Of a DNA stretch of 64,000 nt, positions 23,092 to 34,960 are shown in pieces. The stretch covers positions 1,302,001 through 1,366,000 of the forward strand of contig JANATG010000002.1 of the NCBI GenBank assembly GCA_029449235.1, in the 5' to 3' direction. The position numbers and the translations under genes are program-made. The notes under the pieces were generated by a model, which was not told the DNA's origin, did not search any database, and saw only the letters and a program-made list of their open reading frames with translations. The number at the start of each line of letters is the position of its first letter. Within the stretch, counting starts at the first letter, position 1. The DNA comes from Linnemannia schmuckeri. Taxonomy: Eukaryota; Mortierellomycota; Mortierellomycetes; Mortierellales; Mortierellaceae.

Positions 23092-25392
23092 ATGGTGCCA
23101 GCTACACCATCCACAGAATTAAAGACGCCATTACCACACTCTGCCACATCCACAACCTCTCTCACACCAACATCCGCCACCACTTTCACATCTTCATCTT
23201 CCCCCTTCATTTCAACAGCACAAACACAACCCCAGAAAAAGAAAACACCATGGGGTCCGATCTTAAATATCCTCTTAGTCCTCCTAGTCATTATCCTTCT
23301 CACCGTCTCCATTGTCCAGACCTGGTCCTATATCCATTCCCTCTTCTCTGTCCAGGACTCCTCTACCATCGCCGCTGCCGCCGCCACCACTACCTCAACG
23401 ACAGCAATCAACAATAACAGCAACAGTAGTAGCAGTAGTAGGGCAATAGCGTCAACACCGCAGTTCGTCGGAGTGAATCCAGCACTGACACCTAACAATA
23501 GCAGCAACGAGAAAGACCTCGATGTGCCTGCTGGCGGTGAAGCGAGAGATTCACATGCAGTTATCACGTCGCGTCCTCTCATTATTCGTGCAGTCAACGC
23601 TCCTTCTCCTCCACCACCTTCTGCTCCAGCACACAACCCCTTGACAGTGGCGCAACCCAAGACAAAGCCTCCTTCTCCTCCACGACCCCCACATTCTGCT
23701 CCAGTACACAATCCCTCGACAGTGGCACAGCCCAAGACAAAGCGCCCTCTTCCTTCTCAACCTAAACCACACATACCTCCAGGTCCCCATCCGGAACAGA
23801 AACAACAACAGCAGCAACAACAGCATACACCATTATCAGAAGGAACAGGACCAAAAAGAGCCAGTAAAAAGAAGCTCGACGAAATCGTCCACACCACATC
23901 TACACAAAATCATCCTAACCACCATCCTTACAACCAAACCTCCAACCCCGACGACTCTGAACCAGACAACGAAGCAAGTCCTACAATGTCACGGAACACG
24001 GTGATTCTCACCCTCTGTGCGGCACTAGGTGGATTAGCAGGCTGCTTCTGCTGTATTCTGGGTACTTCTCGACTCGCGATCTGCTGTTACTATCGCCGTC
24101 GAGGTATTTCTAGTCGAGGAGTGGTGTGTATAGATGGGAAACGGATCGGTCCTCCGCGGCGACCGGTTTCGAGCGCTTCGTTTGATTCTTCCTCCTCGGC
24201 GTCTTTGGTATCTCCTTTGTCTACGTCCTTCAGTTCGGGCTCATACCAGCACCCCGCTTCCCAACAACAACAGCCTCAGCAGCCTCAACAACAAGTACAA
24301 ATGACAGAATTCTGGAACATCGAAGACTCAAGCGACTCCAAGAAGTCGCCAACGGCTCCTACACCGTCCTCAAAGGGGCTTTTCAAAACCCTCCGACGGT
24401 TTTCCTTCACTAACACCAACACCAACTCTAATACACCTAGCAAGAAGAAGAACGCACCGTCGGGCTTACCACTGACAGCTCCAACCGCCCATGTGATCAC
24501 TTCCCCTGTCGACTTCATCCCTCCACAACACTCCCTTGACTCCTCTCCTTCTCGCCCTGGTGGCGCGAATACTACAGACAATGGTGAAGGTCTAGACTCG
24601 TATTACCCACCGTACATCGGGGGATGGAATAATCTGCATTTCGATCCACTTCTGTCACCGCACCATCCTTCCTCTTCATTGACCACGGGGTCAGGAACAG
24701 AGACAGGCACGAAATGTAGACGCATGCCTGCACACTCACCACCCCCACTGTCCTCACCCATATCCCTGAAACGCAATTCTTCTAGTCACAATGCGTCATC
24801 CTTTTTCTCATCCTCAGGACTTATTTCGCCTTGTACGACAATAACTCCCACCACTGCAGGAAGTAGCAACTGCAGCAGTAACAGTAATGAGATCACTCCC
24901 TTCCCGTGGTCAAAACCTACACATTCCCTCAATAACGACAATAACAACAGTAATAACACCAACAGTATGAACAACAACGACAAGAGTAATAGCACCGTCA
25001 GGACGGCTATGATGATGAATGCTCAGAAACCGCAACCAATTAATGCCGCGTCGTCGACTCTGATGACACCTTCGACACCCTTGACACCAGCAACAGCCGC
25101 GATGATGCATACCAGTCCTAGGAGTACTCGATCCCCTCTTATCTCGTCTACTGGGCATTCCATGAGTACAACACCAGCAATACCAACACCAACTGCATTT
25201 TTCTCATCGCCACGATACGGGGAATCAGGGACAAGGACAGGAGCAGTGGGGAGTACAGGGTCAGAGTCGGGTTCTAATTGGAGAGGTCCACCATCGCATG
25301 ACCCTCACTACAACCATTATTACTACATGCAACAACATCAGTTATACCAACAACAACAAAGTTACTGGCCAGCACCTTCCACGGAACAATAA
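23092..25392 (+). CDS. Two-TM, Pro/Ser/Asn-rich protein, unknown function
   Basis: 766 aa from an ATG in good context (ACCATGG). I do not recognise the family. After about 60 Ser/Thr-rich residues comes a strong membrane segment (GPILNILLVLLVIILLTVSI, residues 66-85). The next 200 residues are disordered with two near-copies of a Pro-rich unit (SAPAHNPLTVAQPKTK and SAPVHNPSTVAQPKTK). A second hydrophobic Cys-rich segment (LCAALGGLAGCFCCILG), followed by CCYYRRRG, begins near residue 307; the rest is disordered, Ser/Asn/Gln-rich. One long predicted extracytosolic or lumenal loop flanked by two membrane segments fits a cell-surface or wall-associated protein, but this is a guess. The C-terminus may be frameshifted; see findings. 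Confidence 0.65.
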   Translation: MVPATPSTELKTPLPHSATSTTSLTPTSATTFTSSSSPFISTAQTQPQKKKTPWGPILNILLVLLVIILLTVSIVQTWSYIHSLFSVQDSSTIAAAAATTTSTTAINNNSNSSSSSRAIASTPQFVGVNPALTPNNSSNEKDLDVPAGGEARDSHAVITSRPLIIRAVNAPSPPPPSAPAHNPLTVAQPKTKPPSPPRPPHSAPVHNPSTVAQPKTKRPLPSQPKPHIPPGPHPEQKQQQQQQQHTPLSEGTGPKRASKKKLDEIVHTTSTQNHPNHHPYNQTSNPDDSEPDNEASPTMSRNTVILTLCAALGGLAGCFCCILGTSRLAICCYYRRRGISSRGVVCIDGKRIGPPRRPVSSASFDSSSSASLVSPLSTSFSSGSYQHPASQQQQPQQPQQQVQMTEFWNIEDSSDSKKSPTAPTPSSKGLFKTLRRFSFTNTNTNSNTPSKKKNAPSGLPLTAPTAHVITSPVDFIPPQHSLDSSPSRPGGANTTDNGEGLDSYYPPYIGGWNNLHFDPLLSPHHPSSSLTTGSGTETGTKCRRMPAHSPPPLSSPISLKRNSSSHNASSFFSSSGLISPCTTITPTTAGSSNCSSNSNEITPFPWSKPTHSLNNDNNNSNNTNSMNNNDKSNSTVRTAMMMNAQKPQPINAASSTLMTPSTPLTPATAAMMHTSPRSTRSPLISSTGHSMSTTPAIPTPTAFFSSPRYGESGTRTGAVGSTGSESGSNWRGPPSHDPHYNHYYYMQQHQLYQQQQSYWPAPSTEQ
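23617..23755 (+). repeat. Tandem duplication of a Pro-rich coding unit
   Basis: Two adjacent diverged copies of a roughly 70-75-base unit, encoding PSPPPPSAPAHNPLTVAQPK and then PPRPPHSAPVHNPSTVAQPK, lie within the two-TM protein gene. Confidence 0.7.
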
Positions 25393-27081
25393 CCGCCATA
25401 GCTCTTACAACAGCCCCAACCACCACCATAACCATCAGCCTTTACACTTCAACGACTACAACAATTAAGTGTACCAGCAAGGAGACTACTTTAGTCCGTC
25501 GCCTCGTTCGCCTCTGACTCGACCATGACACCTGTCTCCCACCCCCCTTCCTTGTAGCGTTCTTCTATTCCTGGATACTCATTCATTTCAACTAACGCCA
25601 ACAACAACAATTGACGACAAAAACAGCCATGGACCATGGTCATAGCTATGTCTGTTTGTGAACTGTATTAACTATAGCCTCTGCAGGAACTACAAAAACA
25701 TCATCGTTAGACTAGTACTTTCTTCTTTCACGTTTTAGTCTACCCATTGTCTTGTCCTCCCACCCCCTCTAGGACCCTGACGTCGACCTTGACCATCACC
25801 ATGATCCTGAACCTCTCGCCTCTCCTTACGCCTCTTTTTTTTTTTTTTTTTTTTTTCTTTCTCTCTATCCCCTCGTTTACAGCTGTTCCACAGTCCATTT
25901 CATAATGGTCGATTCTCTAAATAAAAAAGCCGAGAGCATATGCAGAAACAATAACAGGCATGAAGAAAAGAAAAGAAAAGAAAAAATGTTCTATGAATCC
26001 CCTTTCCCTCTCCCTCCTTTTTTTTTTTTTCTTTCCTCCTTACTTCCTTCTTTTGTCCAGACGCCTTCTCACCTACCGAGGGGATGTCAAGAGCATTACT
26101 GCATTACACAGGTGTAAGAAAACCCCTGTTCTGAATGAAAGAGAGCATAAGCAAAAAAAAAAAAAAAAAAGCTATGCCGTTCATGCAGATTTCCCAGTAA
26201 ATGAAATAAAAAAAAATGACCGAAACAATACACCTTCGTCGCTCTCCTGTTAATGCCGCGGTGAAAGAAGGATAGGAAAACAAAGGGAGGCAGGAATTGA
26301 GTAAGGCGTCCTTACCTAAAGTCCAGTCCAGGCCAACAAAAAAAAAAAGTTACACAAACAAGCCCGTCATCGATCGATGGCAGGCGCAGGGGCTGGGCAT
26401 GCATAGGCACTAAGCAAAAGCATAGTCCAATAAGTCTGCCTTGCATGCCACCATCCATCCATCATACATTCATTTACATTGACAAGTATTCAAAAAAGCA
26501 ATTCAATCGTGTATGTTTTTACGCTGTTTTTATTTTTTTTTTCATTTTCGTTAACTTTCGCATGAAAGGGAGGAAGGGGGAGTGCAGGAGTAAAAAGAGA
26601 AGCAAATGAGAGTTATGACGTTGTGTTTGTCTGTCGTACAAGTCGTTAAAACTAACAAAGTAAGGACGAAAAAAAGAAAGAAAGGAATGATGTAAAAGTA
26701 TCGTACAGGTTTTTTTGTAATTGGTGGATGTACAAAGGGGGAAAGAAAAATAAAAGTAGCAAGTGTTTTTTGGGGCTTTAAAGTACACAGTTGAGGTGGT
26801 GGTGACAAGTTTGCGCTCTGCAAAACAAATGTAGAAAAAAAGAAAGAAATTAAGGCAAAGAAGTGAGAAAAAAAGTGGATTTTTTTTTGTGCGAAAATGC
26901 AAGAGCGAAAAAAAAGAGCAATATGGGTAATGGTAGCAAAAGAGTGTGGTGAAGCAACAAAAAAAAAAAAAAGAAAAAAGGCGCCTTATCGCAGAGCGCC
27001 GACGTGCGAAAAAAGTATCGCTAATTGCTGCTCTCCCAATGGTCCTGACTGAAAAGACGGGTCTGACGGTCAATGGTCAAC
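25393..27081. other. Convergent intergenic region
   Basis: 1.7 kb between convergent genes. Bases 25393-25527 keep coding-like composition in a shifted frame (see findings). The rest has poly(A)/poly(T) runs (for example about 25837-25856 and 26153-26170) and A-rich stretches. The open frames on the minus strand (26519-27073) are T/F/S-rich readings of A-rich DNA and were not accepted. Confidence 0.5.
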
Positions 27082-29781
27082 CTAGAGGTCCTGCTCGGTA
27101 ATACCGGCCAACCAACCGACTTTTGCAAAGATCTCCCAGAGACGACTGGTCTTGTTGACATCGATGCGACACAACTTTTGAGCATCTGATTTCTTGAACT
27201 GCTTGCCGTTGGGGACGGAGAGGTACTTTCGCGAAGCAAGGATGAGTGTGCGTTTGCAGGCAAGGTACTGGGCGGGCGAGAGACGCAGAGTCGAGGCAAT
27301 GTGAACCTCATAGGGATGGAGCAATTCGAATCCAATCTTGCCCGAAATGTTCAATGGATAACCTAAGCCCAGCGAAAGATGACAAGAAAATAGAAAAGGT
27401 TAATTTTCTGGTCAAGATGAAAAATGTTACATAAGCATCGCAGCTGAATTGACCATTGGAATGTCAGAAAACATTCCGAGGAGCAATTACATACCCTTCC
27501 AGATGATCTTGGGGAGCGACTGATGATCGAGAACAGAGACGGGTCCGACATCGGGCTCCAGAACAACAACTTCCTCAGGCTCTTGAACAACACGCTCTCC
27601 ACCGTGGGTGAACCCAGTAGGCGAGACGTAGCCGGGTTCGCGAATCTTCTTGGTGCGCTTGCGCTTGACAACACCATCGGGACCAAGCAATCCCATCTCC
27701 GCAGCCTGCTTTTTCGAGATACGCTTGCGCTTCTTGGGCTCGCCATCGTTCTCGTCGCCCTGCTTACGCTTCTGCGATGTCTTTGAAGACGAAGAATAGG
27801 GCGCAGCACCACTATGATAACCATAGTTCAAACCCATGGTCCCAGAATACCGATCCGTCTCCTCGTCATCGTCGTCGTCACTGCGGAACGAAAACCGGTC
27901 CTGTTCTGAACCATGGGTGGTATCATCGCTGAGGATATGGTGAATCGACATGGGTGCTGGTCGGGCCTGGACAGACGGAATAACAGATGTGTGTTTGTAA
28001 GCACCTGCGTGAGTTGACTGCTGCTGTTGGATGCCCAATCCATGATGTCCACTGTGGTAATGGTAATCTGGATCCCGCTTCACGGCCATATCATCAACAT
28101 CATCATGCGACATCTGCTGCTCTACCTTGGCATCTTCATGTCGGAGGACACGTTGAGTAGCCGTCGAGATAAGAGGCATCGACTGACGTCGAGAAAGTCC
28201 GCTGAATCCTCCAGCAGAAGATCGCTTGGCATGGCCAATGGGACGGGAATAGTCGCCGGCATAAGTGTTGTCGGAGTGAGGATGCGAGTGATAGTGAGGG
28301 TTGGCTTGGTGATGATGGAAGGCCTGGAGTTTGCGTTCTTCGTGGCGGCCTCCTTCAGGACGGAGGAGCTTGGGGTTTTGGCGGTAGATATCGTAAAAGT
28401 TCATGTTCATGTAGGCGCTAGGCTCGCTGTCGGTGGTCGAGGTTGTCATGAGCTCATGGCCAGCACGGTCCGGAGAACGGACGGGTATCCTGTGGTGATG
28501 GTGCTTGGCGGACCAGCCCAGGCTGGTCGCTGGAGGAGTCACTGCGCGGTGGTCCAAGGCAGGATTGGTATGAATAACACCTGATGTACCAGCAGACCCA
28601 TTGCTTGACGCAGAGAGCGAGTTGGTCATGTGTGCAGGTCCCAAGTGAGACGCTGATGACGAGGGCCGATGGCTCATCGAACTGAAGGCAGGTGGAGAGT
28701 TGGATCGGAACAAGGGTGTCAAAGGCTTAGTGTCAGAACCCAATTCCATTTCCGAGGCCGAGGGCGACAACAAGTCGTGTTGCTGATGGGATCGGTGCTG
28801 GTGGGGATGTTGCTGGTGGGATGGATCATGACTGTGGCGACCAACGACCTGCCAGTCAGGTGACATGGATGTCATGGAAGGTGTTGGGCTGGGCAAAGAC
28901 CTTGGCTGTGATCCGGGCGATGTAGAGTGTCTACCTCCAACTGCAGAAGCCTTGTTGTCGTTCCATTGTCCGTTGTTGGAATGGCTAATTGAGGCCTGTC
29001 TCATTGAGGGTGACTCGGGGTATGTCCTGCTGGAGCCCTGCTCGGGTACTGAGCGAGCGAGGAGGCTGGCGGCGGAAGTAGAAGGCGAGGTAGAAGGAGG
29101 GTAGAAAGACGGTATCGCATGATGATGACTGTTACTACCGCTGCTGCTACCGATGGCACTGTGGATGGTTTCAGAAGGATAGGAACCTCCTGGCGCAGTA
29201 ACACCCACAGCTGGGATCCGATCTTGGCGCCCAAATGAAGACGAAGAAGAAGCAGTTGCTGCCGTTGCTGCCATTGCTGATGAAGAGGATGATGATGTTG
29301 GCTTGGCAGAGATCATGTAGCTCTGGAGTCTTGGATCGCCCAAGCCCAGTCGGACGGGTAGACGAGTTGACATTGCCGAAGAGGGTCTAGGTGGGGGGAG
29401 GCGAAGAATCGACGACAAAGTCGAACTTGATGGGAGATTGGCGGCTGAGTTGTTGTTGTTGAAGGCGGACGAAGAAGAAGGGGAAGCTGAGGAAGAGGAA
29501 GGAGAAGAAGAAAGAGAAGGGGAAGAAAAAGCTGTTGAGAACCCTGGGTAATCTGTGCGCAGCCCTCGTACTGGTGACGAAGCCCTCTGGTGGGTGGACG
29601 ACGAATGGAAGAGAACTGGTCGGGAGTGCTGCTGGTGGTGGTGGGGAATGTGACGATGATATGAGTGCAAGTGGGGGTCTGATGAAGACGAGGAAGTCTC
29701 CTTAGGAAGCATGGGTGGGGGGGAGAGGGGCGGCTGTGGCAGGGACTGCGCATAGCTGGCGAGGTCATGTCCGACCATCAT
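27082..29781 (-). CDS. SWIRM-domain chromatin protein (Fun19/Laf1-like)
   Basis: Exons 27495-29781 and 27082-27362 are joined in phase 1 by a 132-nt intron, giving 855 aa from the ATG at 29781 (MMVGHDLASYAQ). The long N-terminal part is Ser/His/Pro-rich and disordered. Near residue 690 is a basic, NLS-like stretch (QKRKQGDENDGEPKKRKR; KRKRTKKIREP). The last 110 residues form a SWIRM domain: YPLNISGKIGFELLHPYE, LSPAQYLACKRTLILASR, DAQKLCRIDVNKTSRLWE, KVGWL. A C-terminal SWIRM after a long disordered region is the arrangement of yeast Fun19/YOR338W and fission yeast Laf1/Laf2, the latter linked to the Clr6 histone deacetylase. SWIRM is a helical module that binds DNA or nucleosomes. The frame is open to 30219, and a CAACAG acceptor near 30018 suggests the leader is spliced, so the true start could be upstream. 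Confidence 0.85.
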
Positions 29782-30257
29782 GACGGTGGGATGGTTCAGT
29801 TGACGCTGTTGTTGTGGGACTGAAGGGGATGTGGAAGAGGGAGGAGAAGGAGAGGTCGAAAGTGGTTGCTGCTGTGGCGAAGAAATGGTGATTGCTATGC
29901 TGTTGTCGGTGGTTGTGGAAATGGGAATGAAGCTATTCTTGGCAGTCGAAGAAGTAGAAAGGGGATGCGGAGTGGCAAGGGTCGGTACCGATCTTGCTTG
30001 TGTTCTTGGGGATATGAGCTGTTGTTGAAGAAGGTAGGGAGAAGAGAGAGAGGAAGAGAGAGCGTCGGTAAGTAAAGAGAGTTCAAATGAGAAAAAAAAA
30101 GAAGAAAGAAGTGAAAAAGGAAAAGAGTCAAAGAGTGGCTCAAGAAATAGTTTTTTTTTCTTCGGAAAAAAAAGGGGACTGTGATCACAAACAAAAAAAT
30201 GAGGGTGGTCTGTGGTCAAATTTTATGGAAAATGCCAAGACCGTCCATAAGAGGGTA

Positions 30258-30400
30258 ATGGAGTGTATATATATGTATATATGTGAGTGTGTGTCTGAGA
30301 GAATGAACAAAAGTTGTGCAAATGAGTCCAGACTGATCAGGGTGAGAGAGAGAGAGAGAGAGAGTGTGTGTGTGTGTATGTGTGTATGTATGTGAATGAG
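30258..30400 (-). repeat. Composite microsatellite block: (TA)n, (GA)n, (GT)n
   Basis: TATATATGTATATATG at about 30268-30283, (GA) about 11 copies at 30343-30364, then (GT)n and GTAT units to about 30395, all in the leader of the SWIRM gene. Confidence 0.85.
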
Positions 30401-30712
30401 TGTAAATGGAGGACAGAAAGTGATGAGCAAAGCGTACTTTGTATGTGAGTGGATGTGAATGAGTCCGAGAATGAAAAGAGTGTGTGAATGTGTGAGTGTG
30501 TGAGGATGAAGGTCAAGTAATGGAGAGGGGTGGTCAGGAGGAATAAAAATGAAAATTGGCGGGAAAATGGGAGGAGGAGAGGACGTCAAACGAGCAAGTC
30601 AATTCATTGACTCGAATTGGAAATGGAATAGAAAGGAGGGGAAGGACCGAGAAGGAAATTGAACGAGACAAGAGAGACAAGAGACAACGTGATTAATCAG
30701 CGAGACAATTGA

Positions 30713-30763
30713 AAGGAAAAAAAAGGAAAAAAAAAAAGGAAAAAGGAAAAAGGAAAAAGGAAA
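30713..30763 (+). repeat. (GGAAAAA)n microsatellite
   Basis: Tandem seven-base units of G-G-A5 with some longer A runs. It reads as T5CC units on the minus strand, consistent with the pyrimidine-rich leader. Confidence 0.8.
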
Positions 30764-33092
30764 TTTACCAAGTTTGAGGCCAAGGGAGGATGTGATGATG
30801 ATGATGATGGTGGTGATGGAGGGGAGGATGACTGAGAGTGAGTAAGAAAGTTGGGAAGGGTGAGGTGTTGGTTGGTAAGAAGAGGAAGAAGAGAGGAATG
30901 TGAGTTGTGTGACAAATGGGTCAGCAAATTATGAGTTGTATATACAGAAAACAAGAAATAAAACAAAAAAAAAAAAATGGGCATGCACAGTGAAGTAAGC
31001 TCGTATTTAAACAAAAAAGCACAAAAAAAACAAAGTTCGCACAAATGACATCAGTGAGAGAAGAGAAAAGGACAATCACACCCCATAGCTAATTTTAAAT
31101 CTTTTTTCTCGATTGAATACTGAACTGATAATGAACGCTCCGATTAAGTAACGCTGATTGAATTGAAAATCTGCTGCTTGCTGTTCACAAGATCAGCACA
31201 CCATACCCAAATACACTCGAATTGGTTTTTTAGCCTCTCTCCATTCACTTCCCTCTTCATTCGTCCTCCAAAAGGGCACAAAAAAATTATTATTCAAACC
31301 GTCTGACCGTACAGATGGATGGCCGTGTTGCTGCTGAAAATAAGAAAAAAAAAAGGCCGACAAACACACTCATACACAAACACAGACAGACAACACCGCG
31401 ATTCGATTATGGATCCTCCACTTGTCCAAAGGAATCAAATTCAAAAAAAAGGGATCATCTCTTTTCCTTTTTACTTCCCTCAATCTCTCCTTTTTTCAAA
31501 CTCGTACACATACACTCTCTCTCTTCACTGGTCCTTTTCATCATTGATCATTGCACTTCCTCCTTTCCCGCCACTTATTATTGTCCATCCTCATACCTCG
31601 AACAATTACAAATAATAATAATAATAAAAAAAAGGAGAAAAGTGCATAACAAGTGTTGTATGTCCAATGCACAACATCCACTTATACCATCATACTTAGT
31701 CCCATACACATTTCACTTTCTGTGGTAAAAACGACAACAACTGAACTCAATTGATCAACGTGATCGTGGCTGGAGCTCATTGTACTGTACCACGAGAGAA
31801 GAAAAAAAATGTTCACAGTTCACAGTTCAAAGGGGGATTGGAAAGTCTGTCTGTCGTGTTGCAAAATAAAATAACTCAATCACTCGCTCACTCAAGAGAC
31901 ACACGTGTGACATCCCTTCAGAAGATATATCACTCATTCGCGCTTATTTTGACTCTTCATACACCTGTTGTACTTTTATCTCTTGCGAAAAAAAGGGAAA
32001 AGAGTAAAAACGCAAAAAGATAGCCAAGAACCACAGATGATACCGAAAGGAAACAATTGGGCAATTGAGAGAGGGTGGGGTGAAGGGAAACAAGACACAC
32101 CCGAGGGTGTATGACTGTGGATGTGAATGCGACGGAATTGACAAAATAGGGAACAATGAAAGGGTACGTGCACGACTGTTGTGGGATGTCTCACAGAACA
32201 AACCAAAAGAAAGAAGAAAAATATAGTGGCGAAGAATCCACAAGTCCTGAACAAAAAGAACGAAAGGCGGTGAGCTGTGTCGTATGTGAATACTGCAGAT
32301 GTAATGCAGAAAGTCAAGAGAAGTAATAGTGCATGGAAAGAAGAGGTTGAAGGCGTATAAGAAACAGAGGAAGACAGAAAAAAGATGCACGAACAATTAA
32401 CGCGAACCACGAAAGATATTCTAGGAAAAATGCCATCCACAAATACTCTCAATTATTGCAAACAAAAACGAGAGATTCTCTCGGCCAGGTCGAGCTCGTA
32501 ACCACATCTTACAAGTTCCTCCATTTGTAGATATCGGCCATGCATTACCCGAGAATGTGGCACAAGAAGCTCTGGATCCGAGTTGCACATGCTTGAAACA
32601 AGGATGGTCTTCTTTTGGGTATATGAATACTTGTGAGAGAGTGTGTGTTGAAAATAGGTGGTGTATGCGTATGCGTGTGCTCACTGAAATACCTCAGCTG
32701 TCATTGACATCAAACAATCGAGAAGTAGAGAGGAAGGGAGAGCGCAGGAAATGGGAGAAGAAGAAGGAAAAAAAAGGCCAATTGAGCAGCAGCAGCAAGC
32801 AGTGACAGGTGAAGGAGGGTGACTAACTGCCGGTCTGACTTTGCCCAATGAATAAAAAAGAAGCAGGAGTGAAAAAAAAAAACAATAGTGAGCGAGACGA
32901 CGGCAACGACGAGGAGGGAAGGGAAGGGAAGGGAGAGTGAAAGGAAGAGAGCAATGTAAAAAGGAAGAGCAGCAAGTTTGAGCAATGGGGTAGAAATGAA
33001 GTGAACAGGTGGAGGAGGGGCAGGACGAGAAGGGAGGAAGAGAAAAAGAAGAGACAGGACGAGATCATGAGGTCTAGTCTCTGGTCGGCCTG

Positions 33093-33133
33093 CCTGTCTG
33101 AGGGTCTGTCTGAGGGTCTGTCTGAGTGTCTGG
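33093..33133 (+). repeat. 12-bp tandem repeat, about 3.5 copies
   Basis: The unit CTGTCTGAGGGT is repeated; the last copy is diverged. It lies in the gene-poor region. Confidence 0.8.
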
Positions 33134-34590
33134 GTTATCGAAAATGGGTGATTGTGGGGGGATGAACAAGAGGGTAGTGTAATCGAGATTTCACTTCTTT
33201 TCTACTGTTCTTTTTTCGTCTCTTTGTGTTCTTCCTTCTGCTGCGTCGTTACTTTTGTTTGATTTGTATTGTTTGTGCAGAATCGTGTCGTGTCAATGTC
33301 AACTGTGTTGAAGTTTTGGGGGAACAAAAGAAAGTTGAACAAAAAAAAAAAGAAACTGCGGTTGGGCAGACAAAGTTTGGGCGGGAGAAAAGAACAGAAA
33401 ATTGTGTGCCCAGAATGCAAGTTGAGAATAGTAAAGAGAACGACTGGACGTGGTGGTGGCGCATGACTGGCGAGTGGAGACGGGGGCGTGAAAACAACTC
33501 TCCGTGTTCCCTCTGTTACCTTCTCTCCTTATCCCACAATAACCTCCTGGACACGCCTCACACAAAAGGGATATCCATCGAACATAAACCCCAACACCTC
33601 CTACTCTTCCTCGGGGGCCTGTCTGTCCCCTTACTCAACTCCCTCGGCGCATTTTACCTGCGAAAAAGGCGCGAGGAAACAAACAAAGAGTAAAGCAAAT
33701 AAATTTTTGAGCGGGTATTTTTTTTATTACCTTTTGAACTGAGAACGGGCTGAAGGGACGAGGAAGGGGAAGCGACAGAACGAAAATAGGGCTCGCGATT
33801 TGACTGTGCTGAAGAGGAGGCGCAAGGAGGGAAAAGCAATTGAAGAATTAAAAAAAGAGAAAAAATAGACCGCGCGACAACGGCAGTGTTCAATGGAAAG
33901 AGGCGTAAGTGCTTGTATTATGCAAAAAGAACAGCTGGGCGGTGAGGAGTAATTTGTTGTTGCGAAAGTAGAAGGAATGGAAAAAAGAAAAACAGGATTG
34001 AGCGAGAGTACAAGAGATGGGTGAAGAGGAAGGAAGGAAAAGAGAGGAAGTGACGAAGGACGAGCAATTGACGGATACACAAAAAATGCCAACAAAAAAC
34101 AAGAACAAAAAGTGCGTTAAAGGAACTAAAAAGGGAGCGAGGTAAAACAACGATGATGATGATGAGGGATAATGATGACTGAAGGCTGGAAAAAAAGTGA
34201 CCATAGGGGGAGAACAAAAAGGGAGACGAAGGGGGTCTATTACTACTGCGAGCTAGTAAGACGAATTTAGCAAGCCTGTCTCTCTCTTCACCTGCTCATT
34301 CTCATGCTCAACGGAGGTGTAGTTTTAGCTGTGGTGTCAAGTAAGCCGGAGAGAGATTAACAGATGGACTGGATAGATGCACAAAAGGGAGACTTGACAA
34401 AAGGGAGAAATGGCGAATGGTAATGTGCCGTGGAGAGGGCAGAGGGTGAAGGGACAAAACGAGTGGATGCGTAGACTCTTTGAAGAAAGACTGATGCGAT
34501 GGTGAAGAAGGGGGTGAAAGAGCAATTGGAAAAAGGAGCAAAAGACGGACAAAAAAGACAAAAAAGATGTTGTAATGTGGGTGGACTTAC

Positions 34591-34960
34591 TATCGACAAT
34601 GGTTGGTTGATTTGATCCTTGAATGGTTACTTTGATAGTCAATTGGCTCTCGAATGAGTTGATGGGTGAGCGAATTGATGCGATGGTCTGGTGGTGTCGA
34701 TGGAGTTGGTTGGTCGGCAGATGTTTGTTGAGTAGCGAATTGTTGTTTGCAAAAAAAAAGAGAGATGGAGGTGAGAAGTGAGAGGAGAGATATGTCGAGA
34801 AGAGAGATGGTCCGAGTTGAGTCGAGCTGTTGAGTTGAATTGGAAGAGTGGGTGAGTGAGCGAATGAATGTATGAACAATTGGGCGTAGTTGTAAGGTAG
34901 ATGTGCGTTTGTTTGTTGTTGCTATATGAGTGTGTCTAAGACAATGAAGAGAAGATGTGG
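34591..34960 (-). promoter_or_regulatory. Candidate non-coding first exon of the SWIRM gene
   Basis: On the minus strand this stretch is rich in CAA/CAT/CTC-type leader sequence with few G residues and ends with a consensus donor: GTCGATA followed by GTAAGT, the GT being the complement of 34589-34590. Composition and donor fit an untranslated first exon located about 4.8 kb upstream of the SWIRM start codon. This is inference and no transcript supports it. Confidence 0.35.

Larger units (their letters stand above)
29782..34590 (-). promoter_or_regulatory. Long pyrimidine-rich 5' region of the SWIRM gene
   Basis: About 4.8 kb with no convincing ORF. The minus strand is persistently C/T-rich and the plus strand G/A-rich, including (GA)n, (GT)n and GGAAAAA repeats. 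Possible minus-strand splice donors occur near 30770 (GTAAAT) and 33730 (GTAATA), and an acceptor near 30018. The most economical reading is the spliced or very long 5' leader plus promoter of the SWIRM gene. No transcript evidence is available. Confidence 0.45.

Noticed and set aside
26519..27073. 184-codon minus-strand ORF rich in Phe and Ser
   Set aside because: It is a reading of A-rich plus-strand DNA next to the 3' end of the SWIRM gene; composition is that of poly(T)-rich DNA, not of a protein.
29782..30219. Upstream extension of the SWIRM protein to an in-frame ATG at 30219
   Set aside because: The added residues (HFFVCDHSPLFFPKKKK and F/S/L-rich sequence) look like translated leader; an internal acceptor-like site supports a spliced leader instead.
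33727..34879. Several overlapping minus-strand ORFs of 80-180 codons (Ser/Phe/Leu/Pro-rich)
   Set aside because: All frames are open because the strand is almost free of A and G; this is typical of the C/T-rich leader, and no frame shows domains or codon structure.
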